DNA of 64,000 bases. It comes from an uncultured Clostridia bacterium (GTDB lineage Bacteria; Bacillota; Clostridia; Christensenellales; Aristaeellaceae). The notes under the pieces are model-generated. The model was given only the letters and a program-made list of their open reading frames with translations. It did not search any database and was not told where the DNA came from. Shown here one piece after another: positions 1 to 9,733 of this stretch; positions within the stretch are counted from its first letter, which is position 1; the number at the start of each line of letters is the position of its first letter. The stretch covers positions 1 to 64,000 of the forward strand of contig CAMOVR010000003.1 in NCBI GenBank assembly GCA_946627565.1. Direction: 5' to 3'. Both the position numbers and the translations under genes were made by a program.

Positions 1-186
1 ATACATCTACAATTCAAATTGTTACAAAGACAGACAATCGTATTTTCCGAAAGAAATATGGATTGTTTTTCTTGCAGGCATCGGAACATAATCAGCAGCG
101 AAAGCACTGTCTTCACAGCTCAGCAGAAAGACAAACAGATCAGAAAATAAACCAGAAATATACCAACAATAAAGGAGGCGCCTGCT

Positions 187-1341
187 TTGATCAACGTTGC
201 CATCGTCGGTACCGGCAACATCAGCCACGCTCACATTCAGGCCTATTTGAAATTCCCTGACCGGGTCCGGATCGCCGCTCTGGTGGATATCATTCCTGGC
301 AAGGCTGAAAAGGTCCGGGATCAGTACGGTCTTGACTGTCCCTGTTTCCTGGACCATCAGGACATCCTTTCCTTCCCCGGTCTTGATCTGGTGGACGTAT
401 GCACCCCGCCCTATGTGCATGCAGAGATCAGCATCCATGCCCTGCAGTCAGGTCACAACGTGGTATGCGAAAAGCCCATGGCGGCATCCCTGGAAGAATG
501 CGACGCCATGCTCCGGGCCCGGGACGAAAGCGGGAAAAAGCTGTCCATCATTGCCCAGAACCGTTTCCGCAAGCCCATACGTGACCTGAAGGCCCTCCTG
601 GACAGCGGCATCGCAGGTCCCGTGCGGGCAGCCCAGATCGACTCCTTCTGGTGGCGGGGCCACTGCTACTACGACCTGTGGTGGCGGGGCACCTGGGAAA
701 AGGAAGGCGGCGGCTGCACCCTGAACCATGCGGTGCACCACATCGACATGCTGGGCTGGATGATGGGCCTGCCCTCCCGGGTCACCAGCGTTCTGGCCAA
801 CACAGCCCATGACAACGCCGAGGTGGAAGACCTGAGCATGTCCATCCTGGAATACCCGGGCGCCCTGGCCCTGCTGACCGCATCGGTGGTGCACCACGGG
901 GAAGAGCAGACCCTCACCTTCCAGTGTGAAAAGGCCAAACTGGCCGCTCCCTTCTCCACCTTCGCCTCCGTCTCCAAGCCCAACGGTTTCCCGGAGCGGG
1001 ACGAAAACTTTGAAAAGGAAATCAAGGCCTTCTGTGACGCCCTGCCCCCCGTGCCGTATGAGGGACATGACGGCCAGATTGAGAACGTGCTCAGCGCCAT
1101 TGAGAAGGATGAAGAACCTGCCATAGGCGGCGAGGACGGCCGCACCACCCTGGAACTCATCACAGCCATCTACAAGGCCGGTGCCCTGAAGCAGGCCGTC
1201 ACTTTGCCGCTTCAGGCGGACGATCCCTTCTATACCGTGGAGGGCATCCGCTCCGGCGTACCCCATTTCTATGAAAAGAACGTTTCCCGCATGGACCTGG
1301 GAGACGGCCCCATCACCCTCGGAAGCTTTGACAAAAAGTAA
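187..1341 (+). CDS. Gfo/Idh/MocA family oxidoreductase (TTG start)
   Basis: N-terminal Rossmann motif VAIVGTGNISHAHIQAY and CEKPMA motif; AAAGGAGG SD about 8 nt before TTG. Confidence 0.9.
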   Translation: MINVAIVGTGNISHAHIQAYLKFPDRVRIAALVDIIPGKAEKVRDQYGLDCPCFLDHQDILSFPGLDLVDVCTPPYVHAEISIHALQSGHNVVCEKPMAASLEECDAMLRARDESGKKLSIIAQNRFRKPIRDLKALLDSGIAGPVRAAQIDSFWWRGHCYYDLWWRGTWEKEGGGCTLNHAVHHIDMLGWMMGLPSRVTSVLANTAHDNAEVEDLSMSILEYPGALALLTASVVHHGEEQTLTFQCEKAKLAAPFSTFASVSKPNGFPERDENFEKEIKAFCDALPPVPYEGHDGQIENVLSAIEKDEEPAIGGEDGRTTLELITAIYKAGALKQAVTLPLQADDPFYTVEGIRSGVPHFYEKNVSRMDLGDGPITLGSFDKK

Positions 1342-1347
1342 AGGAGA

Positions 1348-2451
1348 ATGCATATGCAGCAGGCAAGCGGAATGAACTATGCCCCCAAGGGCAAGCCCCA
1401 GCCGGTGGTCAAACCCGGTGAATTCGTCTTCTCAGCCGTCCGTCTGGACCACGGCCACATCTATGGCATGTGCAACGGCCTGACCGAGGCCGGCGGCACC
1501 ATCAAGTACGTATGGGATCCGGACCCGGCAAAAGTCAGCGCATTTCTCAAGGCTTTCCCGGATGCAAAGCCCGCCCGCAGCGAGGAAGAAGCCCTGGAAG
1601 ACAAGGATACCTGCCTCATCGCCGGTGCCGCTGTCACCAGCCAGCGCTGTGAACTTGGCCTGAAAGCCCTGGCCGCCGGCAAGGATTACTTCACCGACAA
1701 GGCTCCCCTCACCAGCCTCGAGCAGCTCCGGCAGGCCCGGGAGATGACGGAAAAAACCGGGAAGAAATACATGGTCTACTACTCCGAGCGCCTCCACGTG
1801 GAGGGTGCCATCCTGGCCGGCTATATGGTGGATCAGGGCCTGATTGGCAAAGTGGTGCAGGTCATGGGTGTGGGCCCTCACCGTCTGGGCGCGCCTTCCC
1901 GTCCCGCCTGGTTCTTTGAAAAGGACAAGTACGGCGGCATTCTCTGCGACATCGGCAGCCACCAGATTGAGCAGTTCCTGTTCTACGCCGGCGAGGAAGA
2001 CGCAGACATCGTCTCCAGCCGCATTGCCAACTATGCCCATCCCCAGTACCCGGAACTGGACGACTTCGGCGACTGCACCATCACCGGCAAAAACGGTGCC
2101 ACCCAGTACTTCCGGGTGGACTGGTTCACCCCGGATGGACTGCGTACCTGGGGCGACGGCCGTACCCTGATTCTGGGCACCGACGGATTCATTGAGATCC
2201 GCAAATATGTCAATCTGGCACAGCCTGCTGACGGCGGCAACCATGTCTACCTGGTCAACGGCAGGGAAGAGACCTATGTGGACGCCACCGGCGTCACCGG
2301 ATACCCCTTCTTCGGTCAGCTCATCCTGGACTGCCTGAACCGCACGGAAAACGCCATGACCCAGGCCCATGCCTTCAAGGCTGCCGAGCTCTGTGTCAAG
2401 GCCCAGATGAAGGCTGCCGACCTGACCCCCATGGTCCCCGGCAGAAAGTAA
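1348..2451 (+). CDS. Gfo/Idh/MocA family oxidoreductase
   Basis: 367 aa; FTDKAPLTS and GGILCDIGSHQIEQFL motifs; 6 nt after the previous gene, likely co-transcribed. Confidence 0.85.
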   Translation: MHMQQASGMNYAPKGKPQPVVKPGEFVFSAVRLDHGHIYGMCNGLTEAGGTIKYVWDPDPAKVSAFLKAFPDAKPARSEEEALEDKDTCLIAGAAVTSQRCELGLKALAAGKDYFTDKAPLTSLEQLRQAREMTEKTGKKYMVYYSERLHVEGAILAGYMVDQGLIGKVVQVMGVGPHRLGAPSRPAWFFEKDKYGGILCDIGSHQIEQFLFYAGEEDADIVSSRIANYAHPQYPELDDFGDCTITGKNGATQYFRVDWFTPDGLRTWGDGRTLILGTDGFIEIRKYVNLAQPADGGNHVYLVNGREETYVDATGVTGYPFFGQLILDCLNRTENAMTQAHAFKAAELCVKAQMKAADLTPMVPGRK

Positions 2452-2480
2452 ACCGCAAAACACGGTTCACCCGTTATTTC

Positions 2481-2509
2481 AAAAGGCGCTGCGTATGCAG
2501 CGCCTTTTT
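2481..2509. terminator. bidirectional intrinsic terminator
   Basis: AAAAGGCGCTGC-GTAT-GCAGCGCCTTTTT between convergent genes. Confidence 0.85.
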
Positions 2510-2526
2510 GCGTCATTCTCAATGGT

Positions 2527-4554
2527 TTACCAGACCCGGACTTTGTCCGCAGCATCCGCCAGGGGGCCCGGCATGGACCGCACACCCCGGTGCGTTCCGG
2601 TATAGTCCTCGTTAAAGACGATGGGGCTGCCGTCGGGCTGTTCATACTTCTGCTCCGGTTCAAATGCCATGCCCAGGGTTTCCGTGGTGATCACCGGCAC
2701 CTGGATGGCTTCTGCCTTTTCAAAGACATCCGTCTCCAGCTTCCACTTGCCGTCCTTTTCCGTCAGCTCCAGGGTAATCTCCTCATCGCTGACCACAGCG
2801 CCTGTTTCCTTTTCCCAGGGCTGGGCGCCGCCGAAATACACATTCCCGTGGGACCATACAGGCAGATGGGAATAGTACCGGTCGCTGGGTTCACTGCCCA
2901 TGCCGCAGTAGCCCTCAAACTGGCTCTTCCACGTTTCAAAATCGGGATACCCATTAAAGCGGAAGGTGCCCACGCTGACGCAGCCGTCGTCCCATTCATT
3001 CTTCTTCCCCACCAGGTCCTCCCGTGCCTTCAGGGCAGGGTGCACCTTCTGCTGGACAAAGATGTTGTTGTAGAACCGGTCATCCCCATGCAGGAAGCTC
3101 ATGAAACCCGCCACTTCCGTACGGTGCGGCACATGGTAGGGTGTGTACCTGGGACTTTTCAGGGTCTTTGAGCCGTTGTCCGTGCCAATGCCCACTGCCG
3201 TGAATGCACCGGCAATCAGGTTGTGCACCATGGCCACCCCCTGTGTGGCCAGCTTCACCGCCCGGGTGGAAAGGAAGATGTTGTTGTCCAGCAGGGTGGG
3301 GCCGTGGCTCACTTCAATGAACACATCGTCCCCTATGCCCTGGAAGGCTTCTTCAGGCGGGTTCTCCATTCCCTCCAGATTGGGCAGGGTATTGTGGTGG
3401 AACAGGTTCTGGGTCACCCGGGTTCCCTGGGCCTGCCAGTCCAGCCAGATGCCCCGGGTGCAGTGGTGGATATGGTTCCTGCGGTAGATCACGTCGATGG
3501 CCGCATGCATCTTGATACCGCCGATCTCCGCTCCCGCCAGGTTCTGCTTGTTGTTGATATGGTGGATCTCGTTGTCCTCAATCAGGGAGAAGACGCCGCC
3601 CAGGTGTCCCACGATACCCGTCTGTCCGCAGTCATGGATGTTGCACCGGCGGATGATGTGGCTTCCGATCTTTTCCCTGGTCCACCCTTCCCTCTGGGCC
3701 TGCAGGATGCAGTCCCTCTCTGTCTGGGTGCCGTCCTTGTACTTCCAGTTCAGCCACTTGTTGTCATTGCCTTCCTGGCGGTACTTGCCAAGGGAGATGC
3801 CGCTGCATTTGGACTCGAAGACCTCGCAGTCCTCTATGATCCATCCCCTGGACCAGTGGGGCCCGATCATGCCTTCCTGGTACGCCGTGGGAGGCGCCCA
3901 CTGGGTGGCCGCCTTGCAGACCTTAAAGCCGGAGAGGGTGATATAGCCCCTTCCTTCCTCAGAGGGATAGAAGCAGTTTTCCCTGACCGTGATCTCCACA
4001 TTCTCCTCATTGGGATCCTTATCCTGGAAGTTTGCGTAAAACACGGTCTCATCCGTCTTTTCATCCTGCTGGACGTACCACACGTATACGGAGAAGTCCG
4101 GATCCCAGGAGGCAGCTGATTTCACCGGGAACCTGACAGACTCATAGTCCGTCACTTCGTACATGGATTTGTCGTTGAGAAACACATCCCCGGTATGGGC
4201 CGTGAAGGTAGCAATGAACCAGTCGCCCCGCACCAGGGTGGTATAGGGGTTGTAGGCACCGAAAACCTTGTTGGAAACCCGGGCTGTCCAGACGTTTCCT
4301 TCCACCCGTGTCCAGTCCCGGAGCTTTTCCGCCCCTGTTATGGTGGCACCCAGCATCTCCTCTGAGCGGTACACGATCCGGTTTTCTTCCGTTCCGCCGC
4401 GCCTGGGATTCACGTATTCCCGGTAGACCCCGGGCGCCACAATCACTTCATCCCCGGGGACGGCGATGTTTGCCGCTTCCTGGATTCTCTGGAACGGATA
4501 TTCCCTGGTGCCCATACCGCTGCGGCGGGCATGCTTGTCCACATAAATCTGCAT
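2527..4554 (-). CDS. right-handed parallel beta-helix glycoside hydrolase, GH120 (beta-xylosidase)-like
   Basis: N-terminal IYVDKHARRSGMGTREYPFQRIQEAANIAVPGDEVIVAPGVYREYV; WAPPTAYQEGMIGPHWSRGWIIEDCEV, GSHIIRRCNIHDCGQTGIVGHLGGVFS and IWLDWQAQGTRVTQNLF resemble GH120 XylC-type enzymes as recalled. Confidence 0.75.
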   Translation of the reverse strand: MQIYVDKHARRSGMGTREYPFQRIQEAANIAVPGDEVIVAPGVYREYVNPRRGGTEENRIVYRSEEMLGATITGAEKLRDWTRVEGNVWTARVSNKVFGAYNPYTTLVRGDWFIATFTAHTGDVFLNDKSMYEVTDYESVRFPVKSAASWDPDFSVYVWYVQQDEKTDETVFYANFQDKDPNEENVEITVRENCFYPSEEGRGYITLSGFKVCKAATQWAPPTAYQEGMIGPHWSRGWIIEDCEVFESKCSGISLGKYRQEGNDNKWLNWKYKDGTQTERDCILQAQREGWTREKIGSHIIRRCNIHDCGQTGIVGHLGGVFSLIEDNEIHHINNKQNLAGAEIGGIKMHAAIDVIYRRNHIHHCTRGIWLDWQAQGTRVTQNLFHHNTLPNLEGMENPPEEAFQGIGDDVFIEVSHGPTLLDNNIFLSTRAVKLATQGVAMVHNLIAGAFTAVGIGTDNGSKTLKSPRYTPYHVPHRTEVAGFMSFLHGDDRFYNNIFVQQKVHPALKAREDLVGKKNEWDDGCVSVGTFRFNGYPDFETWKSQFEGYCGMGSEPSDRYYSHLPVWSHGNVYFGGAQPWEKETGAVVSDEEITLELTEKDGKWKLETDVFEKAEAIQVPVITTETLGMAFEPEQKYEQPDGSPIVFNEDYTGTHRGVRSMPGPLADAADKVRVW

Positions 4555-4616
4555 GTTTATTCACTCCTGTATCCGGCATTGTGTTTTAGCGGCATTGTAT
4601 CATGCCCTGGTAGCCT

Positions 4617-5288
4617 CTACAAGATGGATGACTTCTCAATCATTGCTGCGCAGCATGGGATATCAAGCATTTCCCGCACCACCAGGCGGCAGATCTGATC
4701 GGCTCCGTACGCGTTAAAATGGGTTTTGTCGTCATGCCCATCCGGGAAATCCGGGTTCTCACCCGGAGCAAGGCGTACAAACAGTTCCGCGGTCTTTTCT
4801 TCCCCCAGTTTCAGGTACAGCTCCCGGCTGTCCTTCTTCAGGTCGCACAGGGGAATTCCCTTTTCCGCAGCCAGTTTCCGCACCGCCGCGGGATACTCCC
4901 CGTGGGTGTACAGGAGGCTTCCGTCCCCCACAAAGAACCGCCGGGATACCGGGGTCATCAGCACCGGCTGTGCCCCCCGGCTCAGGGCCATGGAGCAGTA
5001 ACCGTACAGGTATTCCGGATAGGTGGTGGCAGGGTCCGTATGCCGCTCGTCGTCCTTTTCGTCATTGTGTCCGAACTGGATCATCAGCAGGTCCCCGCTT
5101 CCAAGCCCTTCTTCCACAGGCTTCAGCAGCCCTTCCTCCAGGAAGCTCCGGCTGCTGCGGCCGCTGAGGGCACAGTTGTGCACCTCAACGCCGGGTTTCA
5201 CATACTTTGGCAGGGCCCAGCCCCAGCCTCTGAATGGCGGCTTGTTGTCCTCCACCGTGGAGTCACCGATAATGTAAATCGCAGGCAT
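4617..5288 (-). CDS. SGNH/GDSL hydrolase, rhamnogalacturonan acetylesterase-like
   Basis: IIGDSTVEDN block I, GRSSRSFLEEG, IQFGHND block III, C-terminal DKTHFNAYGA block V. Confidence 0.85.
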   Translation of the reverse strand: MPAIYIIGDSTVEDNKPPFRGWGWALPKYVKPGVEVHNCALSGRSSRSFLEEGLLKPVEEGLGSGDLLMIQFGHNDEKDDERHTDPATTYPEYLYGYCSMALSRGAQPVLMTPVSRRFFVGDGSLLYTHGEYPAAVRKLAAEKGIPLCDLKKDSRELYLKLGEEKTAELFVRLAPGENPDFPDGHDDKTHFNAYGADQICRLVVREMLDIPCCAAMIEKSSIL

Positions 5289-5292
5289 GCTT

Positions 5293-6336
5293 TCACTCCC
5301 TCTCCATCAGCTCCGTCAGCATCAGGAAGGTCAGGCCCTGGCCGTAGGCCGTGGGGGTCACAATGATGTCCTTGTAATGCTGGAGCGTATGTCCCATGCC
5401 CGTGCCGCCGGAAACGCCCTGCACCGCACCGGTCTCGTCAATCTGTCCCAGAACGGCTTCCGCGGACAGCATGCCCATCTGCTGATAGGGTTCCTGGGGC
5501 AGCCAGCCCAGACGGATGCCCTTGAGCACGCCGTAGGCGATGGCCGCGGTGGCACTGGTTTCACAGTAGCACTCTTCCACATCAATCAGCGTCGTATACA
5601 GACCGTTGACCCGCTGATACTTCCACAGGGCCAGAACCTGGTCCTGCCATGCACTGCGGATCATCCGCATGGCGGCGTCTTCCCGGCCGGTGATGTCGTA
5701 CAGTTCAATGGCTGCCGCCGTGAACCAGCTGTTTCCACGGGCCCAGAAGGCATTGGCAAAATTGTGACGCCTGTCAAATGTCCAGCCGTGGTAGAACAGG
5801 CCGTTTACCTTGTTCTGCAGATAACGGATATGCATCAGGAACTGGTATTCCGCCTCTTCCACCAGCTCCGGACGTTCAAGCACCACACCTGCCTTGGCCA
5901 GGAACAGACATACCATGAAGAGGGTATCGCACCACAGCTGCTGATAGTGCTTGTTCCACACCGTGCAGTGCTGCATGCCGCCGTATTCGGTCCTGGGCAT
6001 TTCCTTCATCACCCAGTCAATCCAGCTTTCGATCACCGGAAGATAGGCTTCATTCTTTGTTTCCTTATAGAGGCACACCAGCGTCAGCACAGGTGCCACC
6101 GTGTTCACATTGCGGTGGGGCTTGGTTTCCCTGGAGAGCATGTCATCGTACCAGCCCTTCAGGTAATCAAGAATGGTGGGATCCCCGCTCTGCTGGAAAG
6201 TCTTGTAGATGCCGTACAGGGCCACACCGGTGGGCCATTCCCAGTTGTTCATGGTCAGATGTCCCCGGGAGGGATCGTTTCCGTCTGCCCGCTGAAGCAT
6301 ACCCAGTACCTTATCCGCTGTTTCCTTATAACTCAT
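5293..6336 (-). CDS. glycoside hydrolase family 105 (unsaturated rhamnogalacturonyl hydrolase, YteR/YesR-like)
   Basis: WEWPTGVALYGIYKTFQ, FYHGWTFDRRHNFANAFWARGNSWF, ETSATAAIAYGVLKGI motifs. Confidence 0.9.
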   Translation of the reverse strand: MSYKETADKVLGMLQRADGNDPSRGHLTMNNWEWPTGVALYGIYKTFQQSGDPTILDYLKGWYDDMLSRETKPHRNVNTVAPVLTLVCLYKETKNEAYLPVIESWIDWVMKEMPRTEYGGMQHCTVWNKHYQQLWCDTLFMVCLFLAKAGVVLERPELVEEAEYQFLMHIRYLQNKVNGLFYHGWTFDRRHNFANAFWARGNSWFTAAAIELYDITGREDAAMRMIRSAWQDQVLALWKYQRVNGLYTTLIDVEECYCETSATAAIAYGVLKGIRLGWLPQEPYQQMGMLSAEAVLGQIDETGAVQGVSGGTGMGHTLQHYKDIIVTPTAYGQGLTFLMLTELMERE

Positions 6337-6426
6337 TTCATTCAGCTCCTTTTCTTTGCATTTTTGACATATAATGATATAATATTACATTGTTTTTACT
6401 GCGTTCATCGTTTCTGGAGGTATTTC

Positions 6427-7401
6427 ATGTCCCGTGCCCGCCGTACTGTTCTGGAATACCGGAGCTATGAGCTGTCTCCGGATTTTCCCATTGTTGTCCT
6501 GACCGGTGACAAATGGCATATCAGTCCCGTGCCTGCCAAGCATCTGCATTTTCACAACTGTCTGGAGGTGGGCCTCTGCCATACAGGCGGGGGCAGCATG
6601 GTTTTTGAGCAGCAGAGCCATCATTTTTCCGCCGGCTCCGTCACCTGCATCGCCCGCAACATCCCCCATACCACGTATTCAGATCCCGGCACCACCAGCC
6701 TGTGGAGCTATCTGTTTCTGGATCCCGAGGGACTGCTTGGCATGGAAGCCCTGGGCATTATGGGCCTGACAGAGGCCCGCAACTTTCTCGCCGACTGCCA
6801 TCTGCTCCTCTCCGGGGAGTCCTGCAGCTGGGCCAGTCAGCTGATTGAACAGATCATCCGGGAGGTCCAGGAAAAACCCTCCGGGTATACCATTGTTGTA
6901 CGCTCCCTGTGCGCCGCCCTGCTCATTGAACTTCTCAGGGACTATGCCGCCTCTGACACGGAGTACGTCCGGGATTCCTATTTCCACGTCATCTGTCCGG
7001 CCCTGGATTATATCCACGAGCACTTCATGGAAAATGTGGACGTGGAAACCCTGGCATCCGCCTGTCACATGTCCCAGACCCATTTCCGCCGCATCTTCAA
7101 GGAACAGGTCGGTTCCTCACCCCTGGAGTTTCTGCACCAGACCCGGATTCTGAAAAGCTGTGCCCTGCTCCGCTCTTCCGATATGACCGTTGCGGAGGTG
7201 GCTTCCAAGGTGGGATACAATTCCCTGTGCAGCTTCAACCGGCATTTCTTTGACTCCATGGGGTCCACCCCCTCCACCTGGCGCAGATCCTCCGGGGAAA
7301 ACCTGCGCCCGTCCCTGCTGACCTTCACAGGATGGAAGGAAGCAGAGGTTATGGAAGAAGAGGATTCCGGGATCCCGGAAAAAGGAGACGAAGAAAACTG
7401 A
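6427..7401 (+). CDS. AraC family transcriptional regulator with cupin-like sensor domain
   Basis: ATG at 6427 with upstream TGGAGG; C-terminal two-HTH AraC domain (ETLASACHMSQTHFRRIFKEQVGSSPLEFLHQTRI... VASKVGYNSLCSFNRHF). The listed 704-aa ORF is an artefactual upstream extension. Confidence 0.92.
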   Translation: MSRARRTVLEYRSYELSPDFPIVVLTGDKWHISPVPAKHLHFHNCLEVGLCHTGGGSMVFEQQSHHFSAGSVTCIARNIPHTTYSDPGTTSLWSYLFLDPEGLLGMEALGIMGLTEARNFLADCHLLLSGESCSWASQLIEQIIREVQEKPSGYTIVVRSLCAALLIELLRDYAASDTEYVRDSYFHVICPALDYIHEHFMENVDVETLASACHMSQTHFRRIFKEQVGSSPLEFLHQTRILKSCALLRSSDMTVAEVASKVGYNSLCSFNRHFFDSMGSTPSTWRRSSGENLRPSLLTFTGWKEAEVMEEEDSGIPEKGDEEN

Positions 7402-7450
7402 ATGTGCCCTGACATGGGCTGAAGATATCCGCGATTCTTATTTCTTTCCG

Positions 7451-7497
7451 GTCTGTCCGGCAAAAATCCGTTCAGGATCTCTGCCGGACAGACCTTT
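7451..7497. terminator. intrinsic terminator hairpin
   Basis: GTCTGTCCGGCA ... TGCCGGACAGAC followed by CTTTTCT. Confidence 0.75.
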
Positions 7498-7532
7498 TCT
7501 GTTGCGATTTCGGCGTTTGCGTGCGTCCTGGT

Positions 7533-9680
7533 TTATTCAGAAAGAAAACGCATCTCCAGGGGCTCAAGGTCCACGGTCTTTTCCCCTTCCGGTGTCCGTA
7601 CCCGGGTGGAAACCGCATGTTCCGCGTTGTTCATGACCACCAGGGTCCGGCTTGCCGGGAACCAGCCGCACTCCACATCCGTGCTTTCGCAGCATCCTGC
7701 CGCCGTGCCGTCCGTTCCTGTCAGGCAGGTCAGCAGCTCCAGCAGCATGCGGGCCGCCCCGGGACTGTAGACAAAACCGCCCAGGTAAACAGCCTTTCCC
7801 TTTCCGAAAGCATGCAGCGTCATCTTCGGCACCCCGTTTTCCGAAAGGAGCACCCGGGTCTCAGGGGCCGTCAGCCGGATGCCCCGGGTAACGGGCACAG
7901 CCTCCGGCACGATATGCACCGGAATGTCCGCATCCTCTTCAAATTCCCAGGCATTGTGGCATGCGTATTCGCCCCTGTCCAGGTCCACACCCAGCACATG
8001 GGCCATGGCCAGACGGGTATCCCCGCCTTCCGCCGCGGTAGGTTCGCCGGCGCCGATGAAGACGCCGCCCTCATGGACAAACTTTGTCACAGCTGTGACC
8101 AGTTCGGGCTTTCTCCACACGCTTCCGCCGCTCCAGGCGTCTCCCTCGCGGCCGGCATTGATCAGCACGTCAATTCCATCCAGGGCACCGTTTACGACAT
8201 CCTCAAAGCTCAGGAAGCGCACAGAGACGGGAAGACCGGAAAGCGCTTCATTCAGATGGATCAGGATATTCCCGTCCGTCTCATGGAAGTGTCCCGACAG
8301 CGTCCAGGAGCGCAGGCTTCCCCAGCTGTGCAGCACGCCCACGGTCACGGGCAGTTCTGCAGGCGCGCCTTCCTCGTGCAGGTTCCAGAGTTTCCGGAAG
8401 CTGACCGCCATCTCCTCAATGGCATCGTTGAAGGCATCCTGTCCGATGGTCAGGTGCAGGTAGCCGCCAAGACCGATGCGGTCCACCCTCTGGCGCACCA
8501 GGGCACGCCGCACATGCAGCCAGTAGTCCATGGCGTCCTTTTCCGGGTGACCGCCCTCTGAGAAGGTGGGAAGTCCCCCCAGGCCCACGGGGAACAGATA
8601 GGGATGGAAACGGATTTCATGCACCGGCACATCCACCCCGGCACAGAGCCTGCACTCAAAGCCTGAGAACACGCACTTGATCAGGCCGTCAAAGCCCACC
8701 TTGGAAAAGCAGGGGCCATAGGGCTCCATGCCCACCCAGCTGTCATCATAGAAGACATAGGCCTGCTTGCCGTAGCTGTGGATGATGTCCACCAGCACCT
8801 TGGCCTTTTCCGCCACAAAATGCTGGATCATATCCATATATTTGCGCTTGTTTTCCGTGGGCACCCTGTGGGTGGCCTGCAGCCAGCCCTTATGGATGAA
8901 ATCCTCCGCCGTCAGGGCATAGCCGTAGGTCTCCTCAAAGGCCTTCAGGGCTGCGGGACTGACGGTGAAATCATAGCTGGCCCAGTCCACAAAGCGGGTG
9001 CGCCGGCGGGCGTCGGAGCCGAAAATCCACACGAAATTGTAGAACAGGGACGTGAGCCGGACCACATTGGTATCCGGATTGTCCTCACACCACTTCTTCA
9101 GCCAGTCCTGCAGATATGCCCAGGCCAGGGGATGTCTCGGATCCAGCTGCCTGAGGTGCTCCGTGGTCCAGTGGTTGGTGGTGTGGTTGTACATGTTGAT
9201 CTCTTCCCAGATCCGCCAGCAGAGCACGGAAGCGGTGTAGCGGTGATAAGGCTGCGCATTTGTAACCCTTATCACCCCGTCCCGGTACGTCCAGTTATCT
9301 TTCTCAACCAGGCAGTCCTGCGTCCGGTCCCAGACCTGCCAGCAGGCCAGTCCCTCCGGAGAATCGTTCAGTTCAAACTGCTCGGTAAAATACCCGTCCA
9401 GCGGCCGGATCTCCAGAGTGTCGGAAAGTGCCGTCACCGGATCCGAAGACAGGAATGTCTGCTGCTGGCACTCCGGGTGCGCCTCTGCAAACGCGTTGTG
9501 TTCACGGATAATGCAGATGGTGGAATAGATTCTGTACCCGGCTTCCACAATCTCCGGGGACAGCTTTGTGCCGTCGCTGTCCCTGATCACGTCTGCACCC
9601 CATTTGCGGGCCATCTCCAGGGTCAGCTGCTCATAGCCCGCTTCCCCGGGCAGCGTAAACCCGCCCTGATGTTCTTTCAT
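7533..9680 (-). CDS. GH112 phosphorylase (beta-galactosyl-N-acetylhexosamine or beta-1,4-galactosyl-L-rhamnose phosphorylase family)
   Basis: 715 aa; GGFTLPGEAGYEQLTLEMARKWGADVIRDSDGTKLS, TSLFYNFVWIFG, RFVDWASYDFTVSP, YDDSWVGMEPYG motifs characteristic of GH112. Confidence 0.9.
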   Translation of the reverse strand: MKEHQGGFTLPGEAGYEQLTLEMARKWGADVIRDSDGTKLSPEIVEAGYRIYSTICIIREHNAFAEAHPECQQQTFLSSDPVTALSDTLEIRPLDGYFTEQFELNDSPEGLACWQVWDRTQDCLVEKDNWTYRDGVIRVTNAQPYHRYTASVLCWRIWEEINMYNHTTNHWTTEHLRQLDPRHPLAWAYLQDWLKKWCEDNPDTNVVRLTSLFYNFVWIFGSDARRRTRFVDWASYDFTVSPAALKAFEETYGYALTAEDFIHKGWLQATHRVPTENKRKYMDMIQHFVAEKAKVLVDIIHSYGKQAYVFYDDSWVGMEPYGPCFSKVGFDGLIKCVFSGFECRLCAGVDVPVHEIRFHPYLFPVGLGGLPTFSEGGHPEKDAMDYWLHVRRALVRQRVDRIGLGGYLHLTIGQDAFNDAIEEMAVSFRKLWNLHEEGAPAELPVTVGVLHSWGSLRSWTLSGHFHETDGNILIHLNEALSGLPVSVRFLSFEDVVNGALDGIDVLINAGREGDAWSGGSVWRKPELVTAVTKFVHEGGVFIGAGEPTAAEGGDTRLAMAHVLGVDLDRGEYACHNAWEFEEDADIPVHIVPEAVPVTRGIRLTAPETRVLLSENGVPKMTLHAFGKGKAVYLGGFVYSPGAARMLLELLTCLTGTDGTAAGCCESTDVECGWFPASRTLVVMNNAEHAVSTRVRTPEGEKTVDLEPLEMRFLSE

Positions 9681-9733
9681 TCCTGTTTCCCTCCTACATC
9701 TTGTTCCTTATGCGCCTGTTTCCTTTGATCTTC

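Noticed and set aside
9-22. ACAATT-CA-AATTGT palindrome at the left edge
   Set aside because: Short, AT-only, at a contig edge with unknown upstream context; cannot be linked to a promoter.
4569-4612. CGGCATTGT direct repeats and GGCAT...ATGCC inverted repeat upstream of the beta-helix gene
   Set aside because: Short and imperfect, no convincing promoter geometry around them.
5287-6426. N-terminal 380-codon extension of the AraC ORF in the track
   Set aside because: Overlaps GH105 antisense; the true start is ATG 6427 with an SD, and the homologous protein begins there.
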